A DNA stretch of 64,000 nt from contig JAFAMD010000034.1 in NCBI GenBank assembly GCA_019233755.1, positions 1 to 64,000 on the forward strand. The letters run 5' to 3'. The stretch's first letter is position 1; each line of letters opens with the position of its first letter. The position numbers and the translations under genes were made by a program. Shown here one piece after another: positions 16,658-25,185 of this stretch. Origin of the DNA: Acidobacteriaceae bacterium. GTDB taxonomy: Bacteria; Acidobacteriota; Terriglobia; Bryobacterales; Bryobacteraceae. The notes below the pieces were generated by a model. The model was not told the DNA's origin, made no database searches, and worked only from the letters and a program-made list of their open reading frames with translations.

Positions 16658-17827
16658 ATGACCAGTGTGTCGAGACGCAGGCTGCGGAAGTACGCGGCCT
16701 ATTTTCTTGCGTGGACGATCCTTGGCCTTTTCTTTTTCAGCCAGGAACTCGCGCAACGATTCTTCTCGCACGACCCGACGCCCTGGTGGCACTATCTGCT
16801 GTCGTGGCTGACGGGAATGTACATCTGTGCCTTGTTGACTCCCGGCGTACTGTGGCTGGGCCGCAAGTTTCCTATCGAACGGCGGAACTGGGCCCGCCGG
16901 ACAGCCCTCCATCTGCTTTGCAGCGTGGCCTTTGCGCTAATAAACGTCGTACTGGCGAGTATCGAGCTTCCGCATATGAGAGTGCTGCCAGCATCGGTAA
17001 AGGGCTTCTGGGGAACCCTTGCCGTCCTGCTGCTCATCTCGTTCCACGGCTCGATCCTGGTCTACTGGGTTGTGCTCGGCATACAGTACGCGCTGCTTTA
17101 TTACCGCAGATATCAGGAACGCGAGAAGCAGGCACTACGGCTGGAGCTTCATGCCTCCGAGTTGAAGTCGCAGCTCATGCGGTCGCAGTTGAGCGCACTC
17201 AAGATGCAGCTCCAGCCGCATTTTCTCTTCAACACTCTGAACGCCATCATGGTATTGGTTCGCCAGCAGAGGGGCCGGCAGGCCGAGGAAATGCTGGCCA
17301 GGCTGAGCGATCTTTTACGCTCGGTTCTGGAAGAAGTGGAAACGCAGGAAGTGCCGCTGCGGAGAGAACTCGATTATCTGCGCCTCTATCTATCGATTGA
17401 ACAGGTTCGCTTCCAGGACCGGCTGCGAATCGAGATACATGCAGACCCGGGCACGCTCGATGCTGCCGTCCCTCATATGGGGCTGCAGCCGATCGTCGAA
17501 AATGCGATCCGCCACGGAATCGGACGAAGTTCGGCAGCAGGCAAGATAGAGATCAGCGCTTCGCGAGTGAATGACAAGCTGGAGCTTAAGGTGGAGGATG
17601 ACGGGCCTGGGTTTCCAGCGGCGAATTTCGAGGCAGCTCGGGGAATCGGATTGGCGAACACAAGAGCGCGGCTCAATCAACTCTACGGCGATGCGGCGGA
17701 ATTAACGGCCCAAAACAGGGAGCACTGCGGGGCTGCCGTCACGATGATTCTTCCTTATCACGTTGCTCCGGGGTTCGAGGAAACAGAAGTAATGGAGTTA
17801 CATGGGCTTGACGACATTGGTCGTTGA
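16658..17827 (+). CDS. LytS/YehU-type membrane sensor histidine kinase
   Basis: The N-terminal region holds four hydrophobic segments (about residues 12-30, 45-65, 83-103 and 115-145) and no recognised ligand-binding domain. A coiled segment then leads into the His_kinase domain with the conserved phospho-acceptor His188 in LKMQLQPHFLFNTLNAIM, characteristic of the LytS family. The ATPase domain has the N box VENAIRHG and the G box VEDDGPGF with RGIGLANTRARL. It ends 26 bases inside the start of the response regulator, showing tight coupling. Quorum, cell-wall or membrane-stress sensing is usual for this family; the signal here is unknown. Confidence 0.9.
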   Translation: MTSVSRRRLRKYAAYFLAWTILGLFFFSQELAQRFFSHDPTPWWHYLLSWLTGMYICALLTPGVLWLGRKFPIERRNWARRTALHLLCSVAFALINVVLASIELPHMRVLPASVKGFWGTLAVLLLISFHGSILVYWVVLGIQYALLYYRRYQEREKQALRLELHASELKSQLMRSQLSALKMQLQPHFLFNTLNAIMVLVRQQRGRQAEEMLARLSDLLRSVLEEVETQEVPLRRELDYLRLYLSIEQVRFQDRLRIEIHADPGTLDAAVPHMGLQPIVENAIRHGIGRSSAAGKIEISASRVNDKLELKVEDDGPGFPAANFEAARGIGLANTRARLNQLYGDAAELTAQNREHCGAAVTMILPYHVAPGFEETEVMELHGLDDIGR

Positions 17828-18569
17828 CGATGAGCCGCTGGCGCGCGAGGGCTTGCGGATGCTGCTCTCGCGCGAGCCGGAAATTTCGGCTATTTACGAA
17901 GCGAAGGACGGCCGCGAGGCGGTTGACGCTATTCGCAATGCGCGGCCGGACCTGGTCTTTCTCGATGTGCAGATGCCGGAAATGGATGGATTCTCCGTTG
18001 TGAAAGAGATCGGCGCGGAGCATATGCCCGCCGTTGTGTTTGTTACGGCGCATGATCAATACGCTATTCAGGCATTCGAAATCAACGCCATGGACTATCT
18101 GCTCAAGCCCGTGACAGAGCAACGTTTCGCACAATCGCTGGCACGGGCGAAAGCCCGCCTCAATCATCGGACGCCGGATGATGCAAGCCGGCAGATTCTT
18201 TCGCTGCTCGAAACAATCGCTTCGCCGCGGCGTTACCTGAAGCGCCTGGCCGTGCGATCAGCCGGGAAAACGGTGTTTGTCGATATCGAGGACGTGGATT
18301 GGATTGAAGCTGCCGAAAACTACGCGCAACTGCACGTCGGACGGGCCGGCCACCTGGTGCATGTAGCGATGAATAGGCTCGAAAAGTCGCTCGATCCCGA
18401 AATGTTTCTGCGCATCCATCGTTCGGTCATTGTAAATGTCAGGCGCATTAAAGAACTTCAGCCTGCCCTGCATGGAGAGTACGTGATTACGCTCGAGAAC
18501 GGCATCCGACTTCAATCCGGGCGGATGTACAACGAAAAACTGAAAGCTCTGGCGGCCAACCCGTTCTAA
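17802..18569 (+). CDS. LytTR-family response regulator (LytR/AlgR type)
   Basis: The receiver domain (residues 1-120) begins TTLVVDDEPLAREGLRMLL, has the phospho-acceptor Asp55 in LVFLDVQMPEMDGF and the switch Thr/Lys in VTAHDQY and YLLKPVTEQRF. The C-terminal LytTR DNA-binding domain runs from about residue 150 with DIEDVDWIEAAENYAQLHVG, LEKSLDPEMFLRIHRSVIVN and VITLENGIRLQSGRMYNEKL. LytTR proteins bind pairs of 9-base direct repeats on one face of the helix. Candidate sites lie upstream of the kinase and of the ABC transporter. The gene overlaps the kinase gene by 26 bases. Confidence 0.92.
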   Translation: MGLTTLVVDDEPLAREGLRMLLSREPEISAIYEAKDGREAVDAIRNARPDLVFLDVQMPEMDGFSVVKEIGAEHMPAVVFVTAHDQYAIQAFEINAMDYLLKPVTEQRFAQSLARAKARLNHRTPDDASRQILSLLETIASPRRYLKRLAVRSAGKTVFVDIEDVDWIEAAENYAQLHVGRAGHLVHVAMNRLEKSLDPEMFLRIHRSVIVNVRRIKELQPALHGEYVITLENGIRLQSGRMYNEKLKALAANPF

Positions 18570-18583
18570 ATTTCTTCGCAGGC

Positions 18584-18614
18584 CGGTTCGTCCCAGCGCC
18601 GGCTCAGTTCGTCA
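18584..18614 (+). promoter_or_regulatory. pair of direct repeats spaced 21 bases, candidate LytTR binding site
   Basis: GGTTCGTC at 18585-18592 is repeated as AGTTCGTC at 18606-18613, giving a 21-base start-to-start distance, two helical turns. This is the layout bound by LytTR regulators such as AgrA and AlgR relatives. The site is 15 bases after the response-regulator stop and about 45 bases before the ABC transporter start, so it could also control the exporter from a promoter in the gap. Confidence 0.55.
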
Positions 18615-18658
18615 AAATCGCCTTCCGGAAATGGACCTGATGGCCGCATTCTGGCGAC

Positions 18659-19621
18659 ATGCAAAGGATGTCCGTTGAGCTTCCACCAATCGCAAATCCT
18701 GAAACTCACCCGGGAGCATCAGGGGCGCCAGAATGCGACGGCCGATTGGCAGAGCTGTCAGGCGTACACAAGCGCTATGGCAGCACGGTCGCGCTCGATG
18801 GGCTGGATCTGCATGTGAGTCGCGGGGAACTGCTGGCCGTTCTGGGGCCGAACGGTGCAGGAAAGACAACGACGATTTCGCTGCTGCTGGGACTTCAGAA
18901 GCCCGACACAGGAACAGCCATGCTCTTTGGGCGCTCGCCGCAAGCTCTCGAGAGCCGGCGGGAGATAGGCGTGATGATGCAGGAAGTCGCACTCGCCCCG
19001 GAACTCCGTGTGAGAGAGCATATTGACCTGGTTGCGAGCTATTATGCGAATCCGCTTACTCCGCAAGCCGCGATGGAGCTGACCCACACCTGCGCTCTTG
19101 CCGATCGTCCATACGGCAAGCTTTCGGGCGGGCAAAAGCGGCAGGCGCAATTCACAATCGCAATCTGTGGCCGCCCGAAGTTACTTTTCCTCGATGAGCC
19201 GACTGTCGGTCTTGACGTGCAGGCGCGGGAAATGATGTGGAGCACGGTGCGCCGGCTGGTGAACGACGGCGCTGCCGTTGTGCTGACAACTCACTATCTC
19301 GAAGAAGCAGAAGCGCTGGCCGACCGGGTGGCAGTTCTCGCCAAGGGCCGCGTGATCGCTTCCGGGAGCGTGACCGAGATTCGAGCGTCGGTTGTCCGCA
19401 CGCGCATTCGTTGCTGCACCAGCGTGGCAGCCGAAGAGGTAGCTGAGTGGCCTGGCGTTACAGATGCCGGCATTGATCAAAACCGTCTCCACATCACCGC
19501 AATCAACGCGGAAGCCGTTTTGCGGCGATTGCTGGCCGCCGATCCGGATTTAGGGGAACTGGAAGTCCGCCGCGCCGGTCTCGCGGAAGTATTCACAGAA
19601 CTGACAAAGGATGAAGCATGA
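18659..19621 (+). CDS. ABC transporter ATP-binding protein (ABC-2 exporter type)
   Basis: The ATPase domain shows Walker A LGPNGAGKTTT (residues about 62-72), the signature LSGGQKRQ, Walker B LLFLDEPTVGLD and the switch His in VVLTTHYLEEAEALADRVAV. The C-terminal part (from about residue 230) is the accessory domain seen in drug or polysaccharide exporters (CcmA/DrrA type). The first about 35 residues before LAELSGVHKRYGS are a loose extension, so the true start may be later than ATG 18659. The stop overlaps the permease start as ATGA. With the LytS/LytTR pair upstream this is probably a two-component-controlled exporter, like those for antimicrobial peptides or drugs. Confidence 0.9.
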   Translation: MQRMSVELPPIANPETHPGASGAPECDGRLAELSGVHKRYGSTVALDGLDLHVSRGELLAVLGPNGAGKTTTISLLLGLQKPDTGTAMLFGRSPQALESRREIGVMMQEVALAPELRVREHIDLVASYYANPLTPQAAMELTHTCALADRPYGKLSGGQKRQAQFTIAICGRPKLLFLDEPTVGLDVQAREMMWSTVRRLVNDGAAVVLTTHYLEEAEALADRVAVLAKGRVIASGSVTEIRASVVRTRIRCCTSVAAEEVAEWPGVTDAGIDQNRLHITAINAEAVLRRLLAADPDLGELEVRRAGLAEVFTELTKDEA

Positions 19622-20373
19622 TGGATGGAAGTACCCGCCTATTGCGAACCTATCTTGCCGAAGCTAAGTACGAATCGCTTCGCACGCTGCGCATGCCGGC
19701 ATTTGGCATACCGTTCTTGGCGTTGCCGGTTTCCTTGTACCTACTCCTCGCGGTGCTTCTTTTCGGTGATGCGATCCGCGGCGATCCGCACGGGGCGGTT
19801 TACATGTTCACCGGATTTTCCGTGATGGGCGTGATGGGACCGGGAATGTTCGGATTCGGCGTCCTGGTGGCGTTGGAACGCGAACAGGGGCTGCTCGCAC
19901 TCAAGCGTGCCCTGCCCATGCCGCCCATGGCCTATCTGCTTGCGAAGATGCTTATGGCCATGCTGTTTGTCGCCATCGTGATGGCCACAATGATGCTTGC
20001 CGCACCACTGCTCGGCCATGTGACGCTGAGCGCCATCGCGTTCCTGAAAATTGCCGCGATTACCATCCTAGGCGCATTGCCCTTCTGTGCTATCGGGCTG
20101 TTCATCGGGACCCGGACATCAGGCAAGGCTGCTCCGGCGGTGACGAATCTGCTCTACCTGGCAATGATTTATCTCTCAGGTTTTCTCATTCCGCTGCCCA
20201 AAGGTGTGCAGTGGATTGCGCTTGCCTCGCCTGCATTTTATTTAGACCAGTTGGCTCTCAGCGCTGCGGGCGCACCCAGCCATGGCACAACGGTTATGCA
20301 CGTTATTGTTCTTGCCGGAGTGACATTGTTACTTACTTCAATCGCGGTCCGCCGCCTGGCGCGCGTGGGCTGA
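19618..20373 (+). CDS. ABC-2 type membrane permease
   Basis: The permease (251 aa) has six hydrophobic helices, with membrane segments near residues 25-50, 60-85 (VYMFTGFSVMGVMGPGMFGF), 105-130, 137-160, 172-192 (NLLYLAMIYLSGFLIPLP) and 220-245. The family motif of ABC-2 permeases, with a Gly/Pro-rich last loop, is present. It is translationally coupled to the ATP-binding protein by the ATGA overlap. No substrate-specific features are seen. The acyltransferase gene starts 15 bases after the stop, with GGAG upstream, so the three form one transcription unit. Confidence 0.88.
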   Translation: MMDGSTRLLRTYLAEAKYESLRTLRMPAFGIPFLALPVSLYLLLAVLLFGDAIRGDPHGAVYMFTGFSVMGVMGPGMFGFGVLVALEREQGLLALKRALPMPPMAYLLAKMLMAMLFVAIVMATMMLAAPLLGHVTLSAIAFLKIAAITILGALPFCAIGLFIGTRTSGKAAPAVTNLLYLAMIYLSGFLIPLPKGVQWIALASPAFYLDQLALSAAGAPSHGTTVMHVIVLAGVTLLLTSIAVRRLARVG

Positions 20374-20388
20374 AAAGGAGAACTTACT

Positions 20389-21600
20389 ATGACTTCGTTC
20401 GCGTCTTCTGCAGGATATGTTCAGCCCTCCGCGCAAGTGAATGCGGCAAAGGCCGGATACAACCTGCCGCTCGGATATTTGCGAGCCTTCGTCGTGGTGC
20501 TCGTGCTGGCGCACCATGCGGTTCTGGCGTACCATCCTTATGCGCCGCCGCCGTCAGCGCCGCTGGCCGCCCAGCCCCGCTGGTGGGAGGCTTTTCCGGT
20601 TGTCGACGCGCAGCGATCGACCGGTTTCGCAATCTTCGTGGGGTTCAACGACATTTTTTTCATGTCGCTGATGTTCTTCCTTTCGGGACTGTTCGTGTGG
20701 AACAGCCTGAAGCGCAAAGGACCCGGAACTTTTTTGCGTGACCGCCTGCTGCGGCTGGGGCTGCCCTTCGTGGTGGCGGCCGGGGTGGTTGCGCCGATCG
20801 CTTACTATCCTGCCTACCTTCAGAGGAATGTTCATGGCAGCGTTGCCGGCTTTTGGCAGCAATGGCTCTCGCTAGGTCAGTGGCCGGCCGGTCCCGCGTG
20901 GTTTATCTGGGTATTGCTGGTATTCGACTGCGTAGCCACCGCTCTTTTCGTGTTGGCTCCTCAATTCAGATTCGCGAGTTTCCGCCGTCCCGCGGCCTTG
21001 TTCGCGACGCTCGTTGCCGCCTCGGCCGCGGTATATATCCCGATGGCACTTGCCTTCAGTCCCATGCAGTGGACGGCGTTCGGTCCGTTCACCTTCCAGA
21101 CGAGCCGGATTCTTCATTACCTGATCTACTTTCTGATCGCCGTTGGCCTGGGGGCGGCCGGCCTAGAACGAGGAATTCTCGCGCCAGACGGTAAGCTCGC
21201 CCGCCGCTGGCCTTTGTGGGCCCTCCGGGCGCTGCTGGCTTTCGGCTTGGCGGGCATGCTGACGATTGCCGCGGCTACCGCGCGCGCGGCATCGCAGTTA
21301 TGGGGAGCGATGGCAGACTTTGCCTTTGTGCTTTCGTGCGCCGCCTCCGGGTTTGCTTTCCTTGCAGTATTCATTCGATTCGCAAGATCGCGCGTGCCGC
21401 TGTTTGACAGCCTTCGCGACAATTGTTACGGCATGTACCTGATTCACTACATGTTTGTAAGCTGGCTGCAGTATGCTCTGCTGGCAGCGCCGTTATCCGC
21501 TCTTTCGAAGGGAGTCATCGTATTCGTGGGCACGCTGGCACTCAGTTGGATCACGGTAGCCGCCATGCGGCGTATTCCGATGGTTGCGCGGATCATTTAG
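20389..21600 (+). CDS. acyltransferase 3-family membrane protein
   Basis: This is a polytopic protein (403 aa) with about ten membrane segments and the acyltransferase-3 signature near the N-terminus: LPLGYLRAFVVVLVLAHHAV (the conserved His pair in the first helix), then FFLSGLFVWNSLKRKGPG and FLRDRLLRLGLPFVV (Arg-containing loop). Family members transfer acyl groups to sugars, peptidoglycan or lipids at the membrane (OafA type). The start has GGAG (AAAAGGAG) about 9 bases upstream of ATG 20389. Being cotranscribed with the ABC exporter it probably modifies an exported glycan, lipid or antibiotic; that is inferred from position. Confidence 0.88.
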   Translation: MTSFASSAGYVQPSAQVNAAKAGYNLPLGYLRAFVVVLVLAHHAVLAYHPYAPPPSAPLAAQPRWWEAFPVVDAQRSTGFAIFVGFNDIFFMSLMFFLSGLFVWNSLKRKGPGTFLRDRLLRLGLPFVVAAGVVAPIAYYPAYLQRNVHGSVAGFWQQWLSLGQWPAGPAWFIWVLLVFDCVATALFVLAPQFRFASFRRPAALFATLVAASAAVYIPMALAFSPMQWTAFGPFTFQTSRILHYLIYFLIAVGLGAAGLERGILAPDGKLARRWPLWALRALLAFGLAGMLTIAAATARAASQLWGAMADFAFVLSCAASGFAFLAVFIRFARSRVPLFDSLRDNCYGMYLIHYMFVSWLQYALLAAPLSALSKGVIVFVGTLALSWITVAAMRRIPMVARII

Positions 21601-21980
21601 GCGGAGTTTCTTCGGCAGGCTGAATGCCTGCCACTGCGGATAAGGTCTGGCTTCTTCAAGCATGGCGCTTGCGCGCAAGATGAGGTCCTCGGAAATGCGT
21701 CGCGGCCAGTTGTAGGCTTGCGGCAGGCCGTCGGCATCGAGTCGCCAGGGGGCACGTGCGGCGCATCATCCAGCGGCGACAGCGGATCTCCCCGAACCCA
21801 GCGCTGTTTACTGGCGCGCGGCGTCGCGAGCACGCTCGGAGTCGAGCATTTCCACCGGCGAGAGCGCCCGGCGGCCAAATACTTCGGGTGACAGAACGCC
21901 GTGCTCCATCGGTGGTATCCTACAAAATCTCCAACGGAGTTCCCTGCTTTGAACGCCGATCGAGTTGAGCGTCGCCGAAT
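21601..21980 (-). pseudogene. gene debris between the acyltransferase and the prolyl oligopeptidase
   Basis: Nothing intact lies in these 380 bases. On the minus strand short open pieces occur in more than one frame: a 33-codon frame from ATG 21908 ending SPVEMLDSERARDAARQ, then GDPLSPLDDAPHVP and LPQAYNWPRRISEDLILRAS in two different frames. The protein-like composition over frame changes suggests a decayed gene. I do not recognise the family. No promoter or hairpin stands out. Confidence 0.3.
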
Positions 21981-24113
21981 ATGTTGACGAATCAGACCAG
22001 CGTGACGGGAATAAGAATTTGGAGATTTATTCTGTCAGGATTTCTTTCTGTGTCCACCTTAGTAGCTCAAACACAATCCACTCCACCGGTCGCCGCGCGC
22101 GTTGAACACCGCGAGGTGCGACACGGCGCCACAGTCGTCGACGACTATTACTGGCTGCGCGAGAAATCGAATCCAGAAGTCGCGAAGTACCTGGAGGCGG
22201 AGAACGCTTACACGGCGGCGATGACGGCCGATCTGAAACCTTTTGAGAATGCGCTCTATGCCGAGATGCTGAGTCACATCAAGCAGACCGACCTCAGCGT
22301 GCCCGTTCGTGAAGGCTCTTTCCTGTACTATTCGCGCCTGGAAGAAGGAAAACAGTATCCCATCCAATGCCGCCGGAAAGGAAACATGGATGGGCCGGAA
22401 GAGATTCTGCTTGATCTGAATGAACTCGCTGTTGGACACACGTTTGTCGGGCTCGGTAACTTTGCGGTAAGCGATGACCAGAATCTGCTGGTCTACACGG
22501 TGGACTTCACCGGGTTCCGGCAGTACAGCCTGCGCATCAAAGATCTGCGAACAGGACAGACGCTGCCTGACAAGACGGAGCGGGTGACATCAGTCGAATG
22601 GGCAGCCGACAACCAGACACTGTTTCTGACAACGGAGGATGCCGTTACGAAGCGCTCCGATAAGTTGTGGCGCCACACGCTGCACTCGGATCGCTTCGAA
22701 CTGCTCTATGAGGAGAAGGACGAGCTTTACGACATCGGGATCGAGAAGACGCGCGATAAGAAATATCTGTTTCTGGGGATCTCGAGCAAAGACACGACCG
22801 AATACCGGTATCTGCGCTCAGACCGGCCGCGCGATACCTTCACCGTGTTCCTGCCGCGCGAAAAGAAGCACCGCTATTACCCCGATCATCGCGAAGGCCT
22901 GTTCTATATCCGCACGAATAAGGGCGGAAAGAACTTTGAAATAGTGACAGCGCCGGAAAGCGATCCGAGTCCCGGGAATTGGAAGGTCTTCCTGCCGCAC
23001 CACGAGGATGTTCTCATCGAGAACATCGATCTCTTCAAGGATTTCCTGGTTTCGGTGGAGAAAACACAGGCGCTGAACCGGCTGCGTGTCCACCGTTTTC
23101 AGAGCGGCGCATGGACCCCCATTCCGTTCCCGGAGCCTGTCTACTCCGCCTTTCCAGGCAGTAATCGCGAGTATGCGGCGACGACTTACCGGTACAACTA
23201 TCAGAGCTTCATTACCCCGCAGAGCGTCTACGACTACGACACGCAAACCGGAACGTCCACACTTCTGAAGCGGCAGGAAGTGCCTGGCGGTTACGATCCC
23301 TCGCAATACGAATCCGAACGCCTTTGGGTGACGGCACGCGACGGAGTAAAAGTTCCGCTTTCCATCGTTTACCGGAAGGGCTTCCGGCGCGACGGAAAGG
23401 GTCCGCTGTTCCTCTACGGCTATGGCTCATACGGTTACGCAATTCCGGTGACGTTCGACAGCACTCGCCTCAGCCTGCTAGACCGTGGAATGGCCTACGC
23501 GATTGCCCATATCCGCGGCGGCAATGAACTGGGCGAACAGTGGCGCGAAGACGGCATGTTGATGAAGAAGAAAAACACATTCAACGATTTCGTCGACTCC
23601 GCCGAGTACCTGGTTCAACATAAGTGGACGTCGAAGGATCGTCTGGTCATCGAGGGCGGCAGCGCGGGCGGCCTGCTCATGGGAGCCGTCATCAATATGC
23701 GGCCGGACCTCTTCCATGCGGCGCACCTGGCGGTGCCATTCGTAGACGTAATGAATACGATGATGGATGCTTCGCTTCCCTTGACGGTGGGCGAATACCT
23801 GGAGTGGGGCAACCCTAACGAGCAAGCGGCATACGATTACATGAAGACGTACAGCCCGTATGACAATCTGGAAAAGCACGCCTATCCGGCCATGCTGGTA
23901 ACCACCAGCCTGAATGACAGCCAGGTGATGTATTGGGAACCTGCGAAGTATGTTGCCCGCTTACGAACGCTGAAAACGGACGACACGCAGCTGCTGCTTA
24001 AGACCAAGATGGACCCGGCCGGGCATGGCGGTGCTTCAGGCCGCTACGACCGGCTGAAGGATCGGGCGTTCGAGTACGCATGGGTGCTAGCGCAGGTGGG
24101 CATTACAAAGTAG
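21981..24113 (+). CDS. prolyl oligopeptidase (serine protease family S9A)
   Basis: A full-length enzyme (710 aa). After an N-terminal hydrophobic segment (FILSGFLSVSTLVAQTQS, likely signal peptide) come the DYYWLREKSNPEVAKYLEAE family opening, a seven-bladed propeller (about 80-420) and a C-terminal alpha/beta hydrolase. The triad is Ser561 in EGGSAGGLLMG, Asp646 in TTSLNDSQV and His682 in DPAGHGGASGRY. Family members cut after proline in short peptides; secreted versions are common in peptide-scavenging soil bacteria. It has no operon partner and is followed at once by a hairpin. Confidence 0.93.
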   Translation: MLTNQTSVTGIRIWRFILSGFLSVSTLVAQTQSTPPVAARVEHREVRHGATVVDDYYWLREKSNPEVAKYLEAENAYTAAMTADLKPFENALYAEMLSHIKQTDLSVPVREGSFLYYSRLEEGKQYPIQCRRKGNMDGPEEILLDLNELAVGHTFVGLGNFAVSDDQNLLVYTVDFTGFRQYSLRIKDLRTGQTLPDKTERVTSVEWAADNQTLFLTTEDAVTKRSDKLWRHTLHSDRFELLYEEKDELYDIGIEKTRDKKYLFLGISSKDTTEYRYLRSDRPRDTFTVFLPREKKHRYYPDHREGLFYIRTNKGGKNFEIVTAPESDPSPGNWKVFLPHHEDVLIENIDLFKDFLVSVEKTQALNRLRVHRFQSGAWTPIPFPEPVYSAFPGSNREYAATTYRYNYQSFITPQSVYDYDTQTGTSTLLKRQEVPGGYDPSQYESERLWVTARDGVKVPLSIVYRKGFRRDGKGPLFLYGYGSYGYAIPVTFDSTRLSLLDRGMAYAIAHIRGGNELGEQWREDGMLMKKKNTFNDFVDSAEYLVQHKWTSKDRLVIEGGSAGGLLMGAVINMRPDLFHAAHLAVPFVDVMNTMMDASLPLTVGEYLEWGNPNEQAAYDYMKTYSPYDNLEKHAYPAMLVTTSLNDSQVMYWEPAKYVARLRTLKTDDTQLLLKTKMDPAGHGGASGRYDRLKDRAFEYAWVLAQVGITK

Positions 24114-24120
24114 TTACATC

Positions 24121-24145
24121 TTGTAAGGTTGCCATCACCTTGCAA
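24121..24145 (+). terminator. hairpin after the prolyl oligopeptidase gene
   Basis: TTGTAAGGT and ACCTTGCAA pair (one G-T wobble) around a 7-base loop, 7 bases after the stop codon. There is no T run, so termination would rely on Rho or be inefficient. Confidence 0.4.
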
Positions 24146-24236
24146 ACGCCGGCAATCCGGGCCAAAGAAAATTGTTCGGCTGGTACCCTGACAGAGGCCC
24201 GGCGATCAGACTGCCGGAGGCCTGAAAGGGAATTGC

Positions 24237-24686
24237 ATGTCAAAACACGAAGAAGCCGATCTCATTCTGAAGCTCTACGAACTCCGCCGGGAAGACACCA
24301 TGCGCAAAGCTCGCGACTGGTATTTTGTCGAATTCAATCCCGAATCCATGGCCGACTACAACAGTGCTATCTTTAGCGAGCACAGCGGTCATCTGCGCAT
24401 GGTTCTGTCCTACTGGGACATGGCCGCCGCGCTGGTCAATCACGGCGCGATCAGCATGGATTTGTTTAACGACACCAACAGCGAGCATATCGGCGTCTTT
24501 TTAAAAGTCGAACCATTACTCGGCGAGATCCGTGCGACGTATGCGCCACAGTTTCTTGCCAATCTGGAAAAACTGATTGACGCGCAGCCGGATGGCCGCA
24601 AGCGCTTGGCAACCGCACGCGAAAGAATGAAGGCAATCCGCGCCCAAATGGCTGCGCGCCGGAGCCAGGCGACGGCACAAAGCTAA
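24237..24686 (+). CDS. conserved-looking soluble protein of unknown function, 149 aa
   Basis: ATG 24237 has AAGGGA about 8 bases upstream. The protein is almost all helix: LILKLYELRREDTMRKARDW, FNPESMADYNSAIFSEHSGH, LRMVLSYWDMAAALVNHGAI and a C-terminal basic tail (RERMKAIRAQMAARR). A YWDMAAALVNHG core with a preceding acidic helix recurs in small acidobacterial proteins, from memory; I give no family name. There is no signal peptide or membrane segment. The gene is flanked by hairpins on both sides and appears monocistronic. Confidence 0.65.
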   Translation: MSKHEEADLILKLYELRREDTMRKARDWYFVEFNPESMADYNSAIFSEHSGHLRMVLSYWDMAAALVNHGAISMDLFNDTNSEHIGVFLKVEPLLGEIRATYAPQFLANLEKLIDAQPDGRKRLATARERMKAIRAQMAARRSQATAQS

Positions 24687-24706
24687 GCGCCACTACCGCG
24701 TGCCAG

Positions 24707-24738
24707 AGTGCGAGGTTCAGTGCAATGAGCCTCGCACT
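24707..24738 (+). terminator. perfect 9-base hairpin after the 149-aa gene
   Basis: AGTGCGAGG and CCTCGCACT are exact reverse complements with a 14-base loop, 20 bases after the stop at 24686. No T run follows; a Rho-independent terminator of the strong type is not shown. Confidence 0.4.
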
Positions 24739-25185
24739 GTAGCGATTCGGCAGGGGCTCCGCGTGAATCGCTCATCGGGATAGCACAGGAGCGTCGGAGA
24801 ACACATCTTGAAATGGCGAATTCGCGATGAGATCGCAGAAGTTCGGGCTCCTGTAGTCGGGGATGAAACGCTCGCGGACATGTGCCTTGACCGTGCCGAA
24901 ATCGGGAAATTGGCGTATCTACGCCCAGAACGTCCAGACCGACCCCGGCATAAAGCAGCGCGACGCCCATGCGGGTGCTCGATTTGACCGGTATCGAAAC
25001 GCTTCAAGCGATCGAGCCCTGAAGGATAGAGCAGTTGTCGTCCCCGACACATTCCGGTATTAGTATCAGGTAGTTTTCACGTAGTTCATGATAGTCACTC
25101 CATAAGTTCGTCAATAGGTCTATTGCCTGAGCCGTTCAAGCCGCAGATTGGTTATCGGCCTATTTCAGCCCGCAATGGAGACTCT
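24739..25185. other. gap of about 450 bases without an intact gene
   Basis: On the minus strand, frames of protein-like composition are interrupted: one piece reads VKAHVRERFIPDYRSPNFCD and ends at 24779, and another upstream (GVALLYAGVGLDVLGVD) is in a different frame. They may be a decayed gene, but I cannot name it. The last 80 bases upstream of 25186 are AT-richer and probably hold the promoter of the DUF4082 gene. Confidence 0.35.
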
